Positions 45,763 to 55,197 of a stretch of DNA of 64,000 bases are shown in pieces. Position 1 is the first letter of the stretch; every line of letters starts with the position of its first letter. The DNA lies in the NCBI RefSeq assembly GCF_003097135.1, contig NZ_QEQL01000008.1, forward strand, positions 124,001 to 188,000, in the 5' to 3' direction. A program made the position numbers and the translations under genes. The notes under the pieces were generated by a model. That model was not told where the DNA came from. It searched no databases and saw nothing but the letters and a program-made list of their open reading frames with translations. This stretch comes from Pseudomonas sp. URIL14HWK12:I12. GTDB lineage: Bacteria > Pseudomonadota > Gammaproteobacteria > Pseudomonadales > Pseudomonadaceae.

Positions 45763-46590
45763 TCAGTTGTGGGCGTTGCGGTATTGGCCAGGGGTCAGGC
45801 CGTAGGCGCGCACGAACCAGCGGCCCAGGTGGCTCTGATCGGCGAACCCCAATTGCGCGGCCAGTTCGGCAGGCTCTGCCCCGGCGGCCAGGCGCTGGCG
45901 TGCAAGCGCCAGCCGCAACTGCACCAGGTAAGCATGGGGTGCAAGGCCGAAGGCCGCCTTGAAGGCACGGGTGAGGCGGTAGCGATCGACCCCGCAGGCC
46001 TGGGCCAGTGCTTCGAGGCTGAGGTCGGTGAAGGCATGGGCATGGATCACATCACGTGCACGCAGGGCCACTGCCGGCAGGCGCGGGTCGCGTTCATTGC
46101 GCTGGCGCCATTGCAGGTGCCGGGTGAGGCGTTCGAGCAGGCCGTCGACCGCCATTTGCCGGACGATGCGCAGTTCATTCTGGTGCAGAGCGTTGAAGGC
46201 GAAGATGGTCGCGCGGGCCAGCGCCGGGTCGTGCTGGAGGGTGTCGCCGAAACCGGGCAGGGCGCCGGGCGGTGCATGTTCGAACTGGCCAGCCAGATGC
46301 TGCTGCAGCCATGCAGGCTCCAGGTAGAGCATGCGGTAAGTAAAACCTTCGGCATCGGGTGCATCGCCGTCGTGGATTTCGCCCGGCTCGACGATGAAAG
46401 TCTTGCCTGGGGTGCTGTCATGGAGAATGTGCCTGCAGTTGAAGCGCTGGATGCCCTGCTCGGTGACCCCGACGAGGTAGCTGTCGTGCCAGTGTGGGTC
46501 GTAGGCCCGGCCTTCCCCGAAATGCGCGCGCAGCGTCTCGATGCCGGTGTCGGCGTCGCGGGCCAGGTCGATCCAGTGTTTGCTGTGCAT
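45763..46590 (-). CDS. AraC-family regulator with N-terminal cupin domain
   Basis: This 275-residue regulator has an N-terminal AraC ligand-binding cupin (YDPHWHDSYLVGVTEQGIQRF) and a C-terminal double helix-turn-helix (LSLEALAQACGVDRYRLTRAFKAAFGLAPHAYLVQLRL, then ELAAQLGFADQSHLGRWFVRAYGLTPGQYR). It probably controls the downstream LysE exporter. The ligand is unknown. Confidence 0.9.
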   Translation of the reverse strand: MHSKHWIDLARDADTGIETLRAHFGEGRAYDPHWHDSYLVGVTEQGIQRFNCRHILHDSTPGKTFIVEPGEIHDGDAPDAEGFTYRMLYLEPAWLQQHLAGQFEHAPPGALPGFGDTLQHDPALARATIFAFNALHQNELRIVRQMAVDGLLERLTRHLQWRQRNERDPRLPAVALRARDVIHAHAFTDLSLEALAQACGVDRYRLTRAFKAAFGLAPHAYLVQLRLALARQRLAAGAEPAELAAQLGFADQSHLGRWFVRAYGLTPGQYRNAHN

Positions 46591-46623
46591 GATCGGCAGT
46601 TAGCCAGCCACCCAGGGCGGCGT

Positions 46624-47493
46624 CTAGAAGATTTGTGCAGGCTCGCCCAAGGGCTGCCAGTATCCGGCCAGGTGCAGCGAGCCATCGCGGCCGGTCAGTG
46701 AGAACTGCCCTTGGTCGCCCTCGCCCCGGGCCTTGAGCACCACTTCGCTGGGCAATGCGATGGGCTTGAGAAACTGCCCATGAATCTCGCAAGCGGCCGT
46801 AGGCACCCTTGGGCCAAGTGCCGCCAGCGTGCGTGCCAGGGCCCACATGCCAGGGGCTATCGCCTGTTTGAAGCCGAACAGCCGCGCACCGGCCTGCCCG
46901 AGGTGGATCGGGTTGAAGTCGCCGGCCACCCTGGCATATTGGCGGCCGATGTGTTGATCGGCCAGCCAGCGGGCCACCTCATCCCCGACGAAGTCGGTCG
47001 GTAGCGGCTCTGCCAGGCTCTGCCCCTCTACCTGTGCCTGGCGGCAAAGCAAATCCGCTTCGGCTTCCCAGAGCAGGCCAAGGGCGTCGTCTATACGGGT
47101 GACCAGCGTGAAGACTGCGCCGTGTTCGTGTGGGCGCAAGCGTTGCAGGCTGACACTGGCGAGCACGCGGCTGACGCCCCCCAAAGGGCGGTGCAGGCGC
47201 AGCCGCTCGGCCAATTGCACCAAGCCGGTTAATGGGTAGGGGAAGCCCAGGCCGGTAAGCAACGCCAATTGCAGGTTGAACGCCAGCACCTGCGGGTAGG
47301 TTGCCGGCAGAATGCCGTCGTTATCGTAGCCGCATAGCTGGCGATAGGCGCCCAGCCTAATCGGGTCGGGCGCCAGCACGCAGCGCAGGCCGGTATCGGG
47401 CAGGGTGTTACCCGTCACGCGCTGGCGCAGCGCGGCCTTGGCATAGAGGCCGGCCAGGGCCGGCGGCGTCGAGAGGGTTTGCCATTGGGTCAT
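46624..47493 (-). CDS. MaoC-type hydratase (double hot-dog)
   Basis: This 289-residue MaoC-like dehydratase hydrates or dehydrates acyl thioesters. The C-terminal hot-dog half carries the hydratase motif YARVAGDFNPIHLGQAGARLFGFKQAIAPGMW (D and H catalytic). The N-terminal half has lost it. The gene starts three bases after the fabG-like stop, so the two are an operon and may work together as reductase and dehydratase on acyl chains. Confidence 0.88.
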   Translation of the reverse strand: MTQWQTLSTPPALAGLYAKAALRQRVTGNTLPDTGLRCVLAPDPIRLGAYRQLCGYDNDGILPATYPQVLAFNLQLALLTGLGFPYPLTGLVQLAERLRLHRPLGGVSRVLASVSLQRLRPHEHGAVFTLVTRIDDALGLLWEAEADLLCRQAQVEGQSLAEPLPTDFVGDEVARWLADQHIGRQYARVAGDFNPIHLGQAGARLFGFKQAIAPGMWALARTLAALGPRVPTAACEIHGQFLKPIALPSEVVLKARGEGDQGQFSLTGRDGSLHLAGYWQPLGEPAQIF

Positions 47494-47495
47494 GT

Positions 47496-48848
47496 TCAGG
47501 CCCCCAGGTAGCTGTGCCCGCACACCCGCAGCACCTGGCCACTGAGTGCACCACCTACCGGTTGTGCCAGCCAGGCCACCGCTTCAGCCACGTCCTGGGG
47601 TTGGCCGCCCTGGCCGAGCACATTCATGCGCCGGCCAGCCTCGCGCAGGGCGAAGGGCATTTGGTCGGTCATCTGGGTTTCGATGAAGCCCGGGGCGACC
47701 ACCGAGATGCCAATGCCGCGCTCGCCAAGCCGGGGCGCCAGAGCATGAGCCAGCGCCACCAGCCCCGCCTTGCTGGCGGCGTAGTTGGCCTGCCCGCGAT
47801 TGCCGCCAATGGCGCTAACAGAACCGAGCAGTACCACCCGGGCGTCATTGCGCAGGGTGCCGGCGGCGAACAATGCCTCAGTGATCAGGCGTGGAGCCTC
47901 CAGGTTGATAGCGATAACCGGTGCCCAGAGGTCTGGCGAGAGGTTGGCGACCGTTTTGTCGCGGGTGATGCCGGCATTGTGCACGAGGATGTCCAAGCCC
48001 TCGCCGAGGGCACTCACCAGCGTGGCTGGGGCGTCATCACTGGCGATGTCGAGCGCCAGGCTTTGGCCTCCCAGCCGCTGGGCCAGAGCATCGAGGTCGG
48101 CCTTGGCGCCGGGCAGGTCCACCAGCAAAAGCTTTGCCCCGTCGCGGGCGAGGGTTTCTGCGATGGCGGCACCGATACCACGAGCAGCCCCGGTCACCAG
48201 GGCCCGGCGGCCGGCCAGCGGCCGTACCCAGTCATCCGGGGCATGGGTGGTTGGCCGCAGGTGCAGCACCTGGCCGCTGATGTAGGCGCTTTTTGCCGAC
48301 AGGAAGAACCGCAGGGCGCCTTCGAGTTGCGGCTCCGCCCCCTCGTCGATGTACAAGAGTTGGGCGGTGCCGCCGTCACGCAACTCTTTGGCCAGCGAAC
48401 GGCTGAACCCCTCCAGCGCACGCTGGCTGATGTAGCCCTCGCTATCGCTAGCGGGGTCGGGCAAGCGCCCCAGAATCAGCACCCGGGCATTGCTCGCCAG
48501 GTGGCGCATCAACGGCTGGAAGAACTGCGGCAAGGCGCTCAGCTCGGCAGTGCACCGCAGCCCGCTGGCATCGAAGACGACCGCCTTGATCGGCGGGCTG
48601 CTATCGGGCTGCCATTGCTCCAGTGGTAGCGCTTGGTGTTGAAAGCCAAGTGCCAGAGGCGCCAGTGCTTTGCCAATGGTCGCGACTTCTGCCGAGAGCG
48701 GCCCTCCACCCACCAGCAGTGGGCCGCCGATCGCGCCCTGCTCACCGGGCTGCCAACGCTCCAGTGGTGCTGGCTGAGGTAAGCCCACCGCCCGGGCCAA
48801 TGTGCGGCCGAACTGGGAATTGACGAATGTCAGGTAGGGATCGTTCAT
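47496..48848 (-). CDS. High-molecular-weight 3-oxoacyl-reductase (two-domain FabG)
   Basis: This 450-residue SDR is of the FabG4 type. Residues 1-200 are a degenerate Rossmann domain with no cofactor motif, and 205-450 are a complete SDR: RRALVTGAARGIGAAIAETLA (TGxxxGIG), VHNAGITRD (NAG), SVSAIGGNRGQANYAASKAG (S-Y-K) and IETQMTDQMP. It reduces 3-ketoacyl thioesters. I chose the ATG at 48848 as it gives MNDPYLTFVNSQFGRTLARAVGLP, the family amino end. A thiolase gene that I recall next to it in KT2440 is absent here. Confidence 0.92.
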   Translation of the reverse strand: MNDPYLTFVNSQFGRTLARAVGLPQPAPLERWQPGEQGAIGGPLLVGGGPLSAEVATIGKALAPLALGFQHQALPLEQWQPDSSPPIKAVVFDASGLRCTAELSALPQFFQPLMRHLASNARVLILGRLPDPASDSEGYISQRALEGFSRSLAKELRDGGTAQLLYIDEGAEPQLEGALRFFLSAKSAYISGQVLHLRPTTHAPDDWVRPLAGRRALVTGAARGIGAAIAETLARDGAKLLLVDLPGAKADLDALAQRLGGQSLALDIASDDAPATLVSALGEGLDILVHNAGITRDKTVANLSPDLWAPVIAINLEAPRLITEALFAAGTLRNDARVVLLGSVSAIGGNRGQANYAASKAGLVALAHALAPRLGERGIGISVVAPGFIETQMTDQMPFALREAGRRMNVLGQGGQPQDVAEAVAWLAQPVGGALSGQVLRVCGHSYLGA

Positions 48849-48901
48849 GGCACGCTCCACCGGGGGTTGGCCTTGAGTGGACCACCCCCGTCCAGCAGCG
48901 T

Positions 48902-49912
48902 TCAGGCGGTGGCGGCGACCTGCGCGGTTTTGAACCGGTGCGAATAGCCTTCGGCCATGACCGAGCACACGATCAGCTGCAACGGGTGATAGATCATGAT
49001 TGGCAACAGGATCAAGCCCAGAGCACCGTTGCCTTGGAAGATCAGCGCCGCCATGGGCGCCCCGGCGGCCAGCGATTTCTTGGATGCGCAGAACACTGCT
49101 GCGACGTGATCGGCGTGGTTGAAGCCCAGCAACCGGCCGGTGCGGGTGGTCAGGAACAGGATCAACGCCAACAGCAGCGCGACGCCGGCGAACGCCGTGA
49201 CCAGCACACCATCGCCCTGTTGTTGCCACAAACCGGAGACCATGGAGTCACAGAACGCGGCGTACACCAGCATCAGGATCACCAGCTTGTCGACCACGCC
49301 GGTGTAGCGCTTGTAGCGGGCGAACCATTTGCCCAGCAAAGGCCTGAGCAACTGGCCCAGGACCAGAGGCAGCAGCAGCATCGTGCACAGGCTTAGCAGG
49401 GTAGGGCCCAAATCGATGCCGCCGGCACCGCTGCCGACCACCAGGCTGCACAGCCACGGGGTGATGAAGATGCCCAGCACGCTCGAGAGGCTGGCATTGA
49501 GGATCGCGGCGGGCACATTGCCAAAGGCACTGCCGGTGAGTGCAACGGATGAGGAAATGGTCGAGGGCAGCGCGCAAAGGTAGAAGAACCCCAGCATCAG
49601 TGCCGGCGAGAGGCGCTGGCCCAATACGAAGTGCGCGAACAACCAGATCAGCGGGAACACGATGAAGGTGAAGCCCTGAACCATCGCGTGAAGCTTCCAG
49701 TTCTTCATGCCGTGGCGAATCTGCTCGCTGGACAGGTTGATGCCGTGCAGGAAGAACACCACGAACACACCAACATTGACCACCAGCTCCGCGTGCATGG
49801 CGCCGCCGTGTGCGCCGAAGCCGGGGAAGAAATAGGCCAGCACGGTCGCTAGCACCATGCCGCAGAGGAACCAGTCCGTGACTAGCCGTTTGAGTTGTTT
49901 GAGCAATTGCAT
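48902..49912 (-). CDS. Bile acid:sodium symporter-like transporter (YfeH type)
   Basis: This 336-residue, ten-segment membrane protein of the SBF-like (DUF4137) group has LVTDWFLCGMVLATVLAYFFPGFG, FFYLCALPSTISSSVALTGSAFGN and CASKKSLAAGAPMAALIF. Despite the name, substrates in bacteria are mostly unknown. The ATG at 49912 (MQLLKQLKRLVTDWF) is preferred over one four codons upstream. It is divergent from an AraC-family gene, which may regulate it. Confidence 0.88.
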   Translation of the reverse strand: MQLLKQLKRLVTDWFLCGMVLATVLAYFFPGFGAHGGAMHAELVVNVGVFVVFFLHGINLSSEQIRHGMKNWKLHAMVQGFTFIVFPLIWLFAHFVLGQRLSPALMLGFFYLCALPSTISSSVALTGSAFGNVPAAILNASLSSVLGIFITPWLCSLVVGSGAGGIDLGPTLLSLCTMLLLPLVLGQLLRPLLGKWFARYKRYTGVVDKLVILMLVYAAFCDSMVSGLWQQQGDGVLVTAFAGVALLLALILFLTTRTGRLLGFNHADHVAAVFCASKKSLAAGAPMAALIFQGNGALGLILLPIMIYHPLQLIVCSVMAEGYSHRFKTAQVAATA

Positions 49913-50003
49913 CGCAAGACCCACTGCTTCGTAAAATGAGGTGAAGGTTTTTCACGGTCAGGGTACTGTTTCAACCTATTTCCGTCTTGCGCTACAAGGC
50001 CAG

Positions 50004-50798
50004 ATGATGCCGCCGAACGGACATTCTTCGCCTGCACGGGCCATTCCCGCGCTGTCGAGGCTCCCACGCCCTTTGTACGCCCGGGCCGAGAGCCTGTCGG
50101 CCGGCTCTTGGACGCCACCCCATCGGCATGACTGGGTGCAGTTCTCCTACGCCATCAGCGGCGTGCTCGGTGTACACACAGCCCATGGCAGTTTTTTCGC
50201 GCCGCCCCAGTGGGGTGTATGGATACCGGCCGGGCTTGAGCACCGTGTCACTACCAGCATGCGGGCACAGATGCGCAGCCTGTATGTAGATGCCCACGCC
50301 TGCCCTTGGGCCCAGTCGCGCTGCCGGGTGTTGGAAGTTACACCGCTGGCCCGCGAGCTGATCAAGGCCTTTTGTGAGCTGCCGGTGGAGTACCCCGAAA
50401 AAAACAGTGCCGAGTCGCGGCTGGTGGGTGTGTTGCTCGATCAGTTGGCGCAGTTGCCGGAGGTGCAGTTTTCCCTGCCCATGCCGGATCATGTGCGGTT
50501 GCTGGAGTTGTGCAACGCCCTGATGCACAGCCCCGATACCGATGCCAGCCTGGAAAGTTGGGCCCAGCAGCTGGGCATGGCCGGCAAGACTTTGACGCGG
50601 CTGTTTCAACGAGAAACGGGCTTGGGCTTTCGGGCCTGGCGCCAGCGCATGCGCCTGCTGGCTTCGCTGGAGGCGCTGCAGGATGGCGCTGGAGTGACCC
50701 AAGCCGCTCTGGGCTGCGGCTATGAATCGACCTCTGCCTACATTGCCGCTTTCAAAACGTTGTTCGGGCAAACGCCGGGTGAATTGTTCCACTGTTGA
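50004..50798 (+). CDS. AraC-family regulator
   Basis: This ~264-residue regulator has an N-terminal cupin (WTPPHRHDWVQFSYAISGVLGVHTAHGSFF) and a C-terminal helix-turn-helix pair (SLESWAQQLGMAGKTLTRLFQRETGLGFRAWRQRMRL, then AALGCGYESTSAYIAAFKTLFGQTPGELF). The ATG at 50004 is a best guess; a GTG at 49941 would add 21 residues. It is divergent from the symporter gene and probably controls it. Ligand not known. Confidence 0.86.
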   Translation: MMPPNGHSSPARAIPALSRLPRPLYARAESLSAGSWTPPHRHDWVQFSYAISGVLGVHTAHGSFFAPPQWGVWIPAGLEHRVTTSMRAQMRSLYVDAHACPWAQSRCRVLEVTPLARELIKAFCELPVEYPEKNSAESRLVGVLLDQLAQLPEVQFSLPMPDHVRLLELCNALMHSPDTDASLESWAQQLGMAGKTLTRLFQRETGLGFRAWRQRMRLLASLEALQDGAGVTQAALGCGYESTSAYIAAFKTLFGQTPGELFHC

Positions 50799-50898
50799 AC
50801 AAACCCGTTATGCTTGCGCGTTGGCGGGCTGCTTGCATGCCCGTGCATTCAACCCAGCATTCGCCCGCTCCGGTGACCCGAGGACCGATACCCAACCG

Positions 50899-51783
50899 AT
50901 GAAAACGCCAAAACGCATTGAACCGTTGATCGAAGACGGCTTGGTCGATGAAGTGCTGCGCCCGTTGATGAGCGGCAAGGAAGCTGCGGTGTACGTGGTG
51001 CGCTGTGGCCGTGAGTTGCGTTGCGCCAAGGTCTACAAGGAAGCCAACAAACGTAGCTTCCGCCAGGCGGCCGAGTACCAGGAAGGCCGCAAGACCCGTA
51101 ACAGCCGGCAGGCTCGCGCCATGGCCAAGGGCAGCAAGTATGGCCGCAAAGAGGCCGAAGAAGCCTGGCAGAACGCCGAAGTGGCAGCACTGTTTCGCCT
51201 GGCCAACGCCGGGGTGCGGGTGCCCAAGCCCTACGACTTCCTCGACGGTGTGCTGCTGATGGAAATGATCGTGGGTGCCGACGGCGACGCTGCCCCCCGG
51301 CTCAACGACGTGAACCTCGAGCCCGAGCAGGCGCGGCAGTACCACGCCTTCCTGATCGAGCAGATCGTGCGCATGCTCTGCGCCGGGCTGGTGCACGGCG
51401 ACTTATCGGAGTTCAACGTGCTGCTGGGCCCTGACGGGCCGGTGATCATCGATTTGCCCCAGGCGGTGGACGCCGCCGCAAACAACCATGCCTTCACGAT
51501 GCTTGAGCGTGACGTCAACAACATGGCGAGCTATTTCGGCTACTTCGCCCCTGAGTTGCGCGCCACCCGCTACGCCCCCGAGATGTGGGCGCTGTACAAG
51601 GCGGGAGCGCTCACCCCCGAAACCGTGCTGACTGGGCAATACAAGGAAGAAGAGCACAGCGCGGACGTGAACGCGGTGATGCGCGAGATCGAGGCCGCCA
51701 AGCGCGAAGAGGCACGGCGCCAGGCGTTGCTGGCCGGCGACGACGAGTGCCAGGAAGAGCCGACGCCGCCCTGGATGCGCTAA
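50899..51783 (+). CDS. RIO-type atypical protein kinase
   Basis: This 294-residue protein belongs to the RIO1-like kinases found in some bacteria. Seen are the nucleotide-binding part with K in LRCAKVYK, the RIO catalytic motif [13 protein letters not shown] and the metal-binding IIDLPQAVD (D-L-P-Q). Its tail is charged ([26 protein letters not shown]). Eukaryotic RIO kinases act in ribosome maturation; the bacterial target is not known. The ATG at 50899 gives [20 protein letters not shown]. It overlaps the cueR end by four bases. Confidence 0.9.
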   Translation: MKTPKRIEPLIEDGLVDEVLRPLMSGKEAAVYVVRCGRELRCAKVYKEANKRSFRQAAEYQEGRKTRNSRQARAMAKGSKYGRKEAEEAWQNAEVAALFRLANAGVRVPKPYDFLDGVLLMEMIVGADGDAAPRLNDVNLEPEQARQYHAFLIEQIVRMLCAGLVHGDLSEFNVLLGPDGPVIIDLPQAVDAAANNHAFTMLERDVNNMASYFGYFAPELRATRYAPEMWALYKAGALTPETVLTGQYKEEEHSADVNAVMREIEAAKREEARRQALLAGDDECQEEPTPPWMR

Positions 51784-52184
51784 CGGCAGTGGGCGCAGCC
51801 AGCGCCCAGTTCGTCAAGGATCGGGCAGTCTGGCCGGTCGTTGCCCTGGCAGTGCTCCACCAGGTGGGCCAGGGTGTCGCGCAGGCTGGCCAGCTCAGCG
51901 ATACGCGCTTCCAGGGCCGCAATGTGTTCGCGGGCGACGGCCTTGACGTCGGCGCTGGCACGCCCGCGGTCTTGCCACAAGGCCAGCAACCGGGCCACTT
52001 CCTCGAGTGAGAAACCCAGGTCGCGGGCCCGCTTGATGAAGCTTAAGGTGTGTACGTCCTGCTCGCTGTAGAGCCGGTAGCCGCTGGTGCTGCGCTGTGC
52101 GTTGGCCAGCAGGCCGATCGCCTCATAGTGGCGGATCATCTTCGCGCTGAGGCCGCTGCGCTGTGCGGCCTGGCCGATGTTCAT
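51780..52184 (-). CDS. cueR: CueR copper-responsive MerR-family regulator
   Basis: This 134-residue regulator senses Cu(I) and activates copper-efflux genes by twisting 19-base-spacer promoters. The DNA-binding part is [26 protein letters not shown]. The metal-binding C112 and C120 (CQGNDRPDC) match E. coli CueR positions, and a further CAHC sits at the very end. It overlaps copA by four bases (ATGA) as the second gene of copA-cueR, so it is co-induced with its target. Confidence 0.95.
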   Translation of the reverse strand: MNIGQAAQRSGLSAKMIRHYEAIGLLANAQRSTSGYRLYSEQDVHTLSFIKRARDLGFSLEEVARLLALWQDRGRASADVKAVAREHIAALEARIAELASLRDTLAHLVEHCQGNDRPDCPILDELGAGCAHCR

Positions 52185-54358
52185 GGGGCATCCTCCAGTT
52201 TCGCGGGCTTCCAGGTTTTGAGCAGCAGGGCATTGCTGACCACGCTGACGCTCGACAAGGCCATGGCGGCGCCGGCGAACACCGGGTCGAGCAGGCCGAA
52301 CGCAGCCAGCGGAATGCCCACCAGGTTGTAGATGAACGCCCAGAACAGGTTTTGCCGGATCTTGCCACAGGTGCGCTGGCAGATGTTCAGCGCGTCGGCA
52401 ACCCGCCGTGGGTCGTTGCTCATCAGAGCGATGTCGGCACTGTTGATCGCAACGTCAGTACCACTGCCCATGGCAATGCTCAGGTCGGCGGCGGCCAGTG
52501 CCGGCGCGTCGTTGATGCCGTCGCCGACCATCGCCACGGCTTGGCGGCGACTCAGTGCCTGAAGGTAGGCGGCTTTGTCCTGGGGCAACTGCTGCGCCTG
52601 GGCATGCTCGATACCCAGCGCATGAGCGGCATGGCGCACCGCACCCTGGCCGTCGCCGCTGAGCAAGTGTACCGAGAGGCCGCGCGCGCGCAGGCTGCAC
52701 ACTGCTGCTTCGGCGCCCGGGCGCAGTTGGTCTCCGAAAGCCAGCGCGCCCAGCACCCGGGCAGGGGCAGTACCGACCAGCCAGGAGACGGTACGCCCTT
52801 CATCGGCCCAGCGCTGGGCTTGTTCGGCCAGCGCACCGGGTTCCAGCCGGTGGTCTTGGAGCAGTCGCTCGTTGCCCAGGGCAAGTGTTTCGCCTTCCAC
52901 CTCACCTTCGATACCTCGCCCAGGCAATGCTCGGGTGTTATGCGCAGTCGGCATGGCTACGCCTTGGGTTTGGCAGGCATCGAGTACGGCATGGGCTAGC
53001 GGGTGTTCGCTGCCTGCCTGCAGAGCGCCGGCCAGTGCCAGGGCACGCTGTGGGTCGTCACCGTCTAGCGCTACCAGGGTCGGCTTGCCGAGGGTCAGGG
53101 TACCGGTCTTGTCGAACGCCACTGCTTGAATGTGGGTGCCGCGCTCCAGCGCCTGGGCGTTGCGAATCAGAATGCCGTGGCGTGCGGCGGCACCGGTGCC
53201 GGTGATCAATGCAGCCGGCGTGGCCAGGCCAAGCGCGCAGGGGCAGGCGATCACCAGCACACTGACGGCGTGCACCAGCGCCTGCTCAAGGCTTGCGCCG
53301 TAGAGCCACCAGCCGGCGAAGGTCAGCGCCGCGAGGCCGACGATGGTGGGCACGAAAACCTGGCTGATACGGTCGACCCGTTGCTGGATGGGCGGTTTGC
53401 TCGCCTGGGCGCTTTCGACCAGGCCGATGATGCGTTCCAGCAGGCTTTCCTGGCCTACTGCGCGGGTTTGCACCAGTAACCGGCCCTCACCGTTGATGGC
53501 CCCCGCGCTGACCGCATCGCCGGGGGCTTTGTGCACGGGCAAGCTCTCGCCAGTGATAAGGGCTTCGTCGACCTGGCTTTGCCCTTCGCGCACCAGGCCG
53601 TCGACGGCGAAGCGTTCAGCCGGGCGCACCACCACCAGGTCGCCGACGCGCAGGCTGGCAACCGCCACCCGTTGCTCCTGGCCGCCCTTCCACAGGGTGG
53701 CCTGTTCGGGGCGCAGTGCTTGCAAGGAGCGGATTGCGCTCAGCGCCTGCCGCTTGGCTCGGGCCTCGAGGTACTTGCCCAGCAGCACCAAGGTGATGAT
53801 GGTCGCGCTGGCTTCGAAATACAGATGCACTGGGTGACCGGCCGGGGCCGCCCACATCAGGTAAAGGCTCAGGCCGTAGCCAGCTGTGGTGCCCAGGGCG
53901 ACCAGCACGTCCATGTTTCCGCTACCTGCGCGTAGCGCATGCCAGGCACCTCGGTAAAAACGTGCGCCGACGACCCATTGCACCGGGCTTGCCAGCAACA
54001 ATTGCAGCCAGGCCGGCAGCATCAAGGGCGGCCAGAGCATCGGCAGCAGCAGGGGCAATGTGAGCAGGGCCGAGGCGATCAGCATCAGCAGGGCATGGCG
54101 GTCTTGTTGCTTGGCGGCGTTGGCCTGTTCCGGCGCAGAGGCGGGCTGGTGAGCACCGTAACCGGCCTGCTCGATACGTGCGATCAAAGCTTCGGCGGTG
54201 GCGGGCGCTGCGAAAGCTACACGGGCACGTTCGCTGGCGAAGCTCACGCTGGCTTCTTGCACCCCTTCAACCTTTAGCAAGGCGCGCTCCACGCGCCCAG
54301 CGCAATTGGTGCAGGTCATGCCGTCGATGGCCAGCTCGAGGGATTGTGGGCTGCTCAT
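52181..54358 (-). CDS. copA: Copper-exporting P-type ATPase CopA
   Basis: This 725-residue P1B-ATPase pumps Cu(I) out of the cytoplasm. It has one N-terminal heavy-metal domain (GMTCTNC, C16 and C19), the membrane metal site CPC (C372, C374), the phosphorylation motif DKTGT (D416), the SEHPLAHAV histidine-proline motif and [11 protein letters not shown]. Many relatives have two metal-binding domains, so this is a one-domain version. It is read from the CueR-type promoter at 54386-54416 with cueR downstream. KT2440 named it cadA-2. Confidence 0.95.
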   Translation of the reverse strand: MSSPQSLELAIDGMTCTNCAGRVERALLKVEGVQEASVSFASERARVAFAAPATAEALIARIEQAGYGAHQPASAPEQANAAKQQDRHALLMLIASALLTLPLLLPMLWPPLMLPAWLQLLLASPVQWVVGARFYRGAWHALRAGSGNMDVLVALGTTAGYGLSLYLMWAAPAGHPVHLYFEASATIITLVLLGKYLEARAKRQALSAIRSLQALRPEQATLWKGGQEQRVAVASLRVGDLVVVRPAERFAVDGLVREGQSQVDEALITGESLPVHKAPGDAVSAGAINGEGRLLVQTRAVGQESLLERIIGLVESAQASKPPIQQRVDRISQVFVPTIVGLAALTFAGWWLYGASLEQALVHAVSVLVIACPCALGLATPAALITGTGAAARHGILIRNAQALERGTHIQAVAFDKTGTLTLGKPTLVALDGDDPQRALALAGALQAGSEHPLAHAVLDACQTQGVAMPTAHNTRALPGRGIEGEVEGETLALGNERLLQDHRLEPGALAEQAQRWADEGRTVSWLVGTAPARVLGALAFGDQLRPGAEAAVCSLRARGLSVHLLSGDGQGAVRHAAHALGIEHAQAQQLPQDKAAYLQALSRRQAVAMVGDGINDAPALAAADLSIAMGSGTDVAINSADIALMSNDPRRVADALNICQRTCGKIRQNLFWAFIYNLVGIPLAAFGLLDPVFAGAAMALSSVSVVSNALLLKTWKPAKLEDAP

Positions 54359-54385
54359 GGGGCGCCTCCTTCAGTTCGAGCCATG

Positions 54386-54416
54386 AGCATCAACCTTGCC
54401 ACGCGGTCAAGGTCAA
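54386..54416 (-). promoter_or_regulatory. CueR-type promoter of copA-cueR
   Basis: On the minus strand TTGACC and GATGCT are separated by 19 bases. Inside is the dyad ACCTTG-N9-CAAGGT (54393-54413). The long spacer and dyad are the hallmark of CueR/MerR-controlled promoters. It lies 28 bases before the copA ATG. Confidence 0.87.
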
Positions 54417-54420
54417 GCGG

Positions 54421-54810
54421 TCAGTCGGGGTAGTTCAGCGTCGCGGGCCTCAGCGAGAGCCCATTAAGGCCATTGACGATGCGGTACTTCTGGATCTGGC
54501 CCGGGTGCAGGACGATGGTGGTCGCATCCGGCGCGCCCATGCCGTGATCGCACCCGAACGCTGCGCCGGGCAGGGTCCGCAGGCGAATCGACACTTGCCC
54601 CGGGGGCAAGTTGAACGACATCGACTGCTCCTGGAACAGCCGGCCAACCAATTGGTCCTGCATGTACAGGCCGATCTCGCAAGGCGTGCCTACTTCGAGG
54701 CGCTCGCGTGAAATGATCAGCACCGTGTAGTCGGAAGGGCCGGCCGCGATGGCTGCAGGTGCCAGCGGCCAGGCGAGCAAGGCGAGTAAGAGGGCAGCGA
54801 GCCGGCGCAT
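54421..54810 (-). CDS. Small secreted protein of unknown function
   Basis: This 129-residue protein starts with a Sec signal peptide (RRLAALLLALLAWPLAPAAIA, cleavage after about residue 22). The mature part has two cysteines (TPCEIGLY and FGCDHGMG) that could pair, and beta-strand segments (YTVLIISRERLEV, QIQKYRIVNGL). I do not recognise the family. It sits between copA and copZ, so a copper-stress or periplasmic role is possible but unproven. A longer open frame upstream (from 54948) overlaps the copZ promoter and is rejected. Confidence 0.8.
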   Translation of the reverse strand: MRRLAALLLALLAWPLAPAAIAAGPSDYTVLIISRERLEVGTPCEIGLYMQDQLVGRLFQEQSMSFNLPPGQVSIRLRTLPGAAFGCDHGMGAPDATTIVLHPGQIQKYRIVNGLNGLSLRPATLNYPD

Positions 54811-54882
54811 GGCGATACTCCAGTGTGACGTGCGTTTACAGAGGGCAGGGCTGCACAGGGCATCGGCAATGAACCATGAAAC

Positions 54883-54913
54883 TTGACCTTCCCCCAATGG
54901 CAAGGTCAAGACT
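54883..54913 (+). promoter_or_regulatory. CueR-type promoter of copZ
   Basis: TTGACC (54883-54888) and AAGACT (54908-54913) are 19 bases apart. The dyad ACCTTCCC...GCAAGGT at 54886-54906 closely matches the CueR box upstream of copA. It lies 30 bases before the copZ ATG. Confidence 0.85.
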
Positions 54914-54942
54914 GTGCGGCATCCACCTACAGGAGGCAACCT

Positions 54943-55140
54943 ATGCACACTTTGTTAGTACAAGGAATGACCTGCGGCCACTGCGTTCGTGCCGTGACCG
55001 AGGCGATCCAGGCGCAAGACCCTCAGGCGCAGGTAGAGGTGAGCCTTTCCGACGGCCGTGTGCAGGTGCACAGCACGTTGGAGGTCGCCGCGCTGGCCAG
55101 GTTAATTGAGGCGCAAGGCTATACCGCCCGGCCCGCCTGA
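54943..55140 (+). CDS. copZ: Copper chaperone CopZ
   Basis: This 65-residue heavy-metal-associated protein has the MxCxxC site GMTCGHC (about 9-15) and the ferredoxin-like beta-alpha pattern (VQVHSTLEVAALARLIEAQGYTARPA). It binds Cu(I) and hands it to CopA or CueR. An AGGAGG ribosome site precedes the ATG at 54943. It has its own CueR-type promoter, so chaperone and pump are induced together. Confidence 0.93.
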   Translation: MHTLLVQGMTCGHCVRAVTEAIQAQDPQAQVEVSLSDGRVQVHSTLEVAALARLIEAQGYTARPA

Positions 55141-55197
55141 CGAGCAATTGGCAGCCTGCACGGTTAAACTCAGCGGTTTACACCCCGCAGGCCTTAC

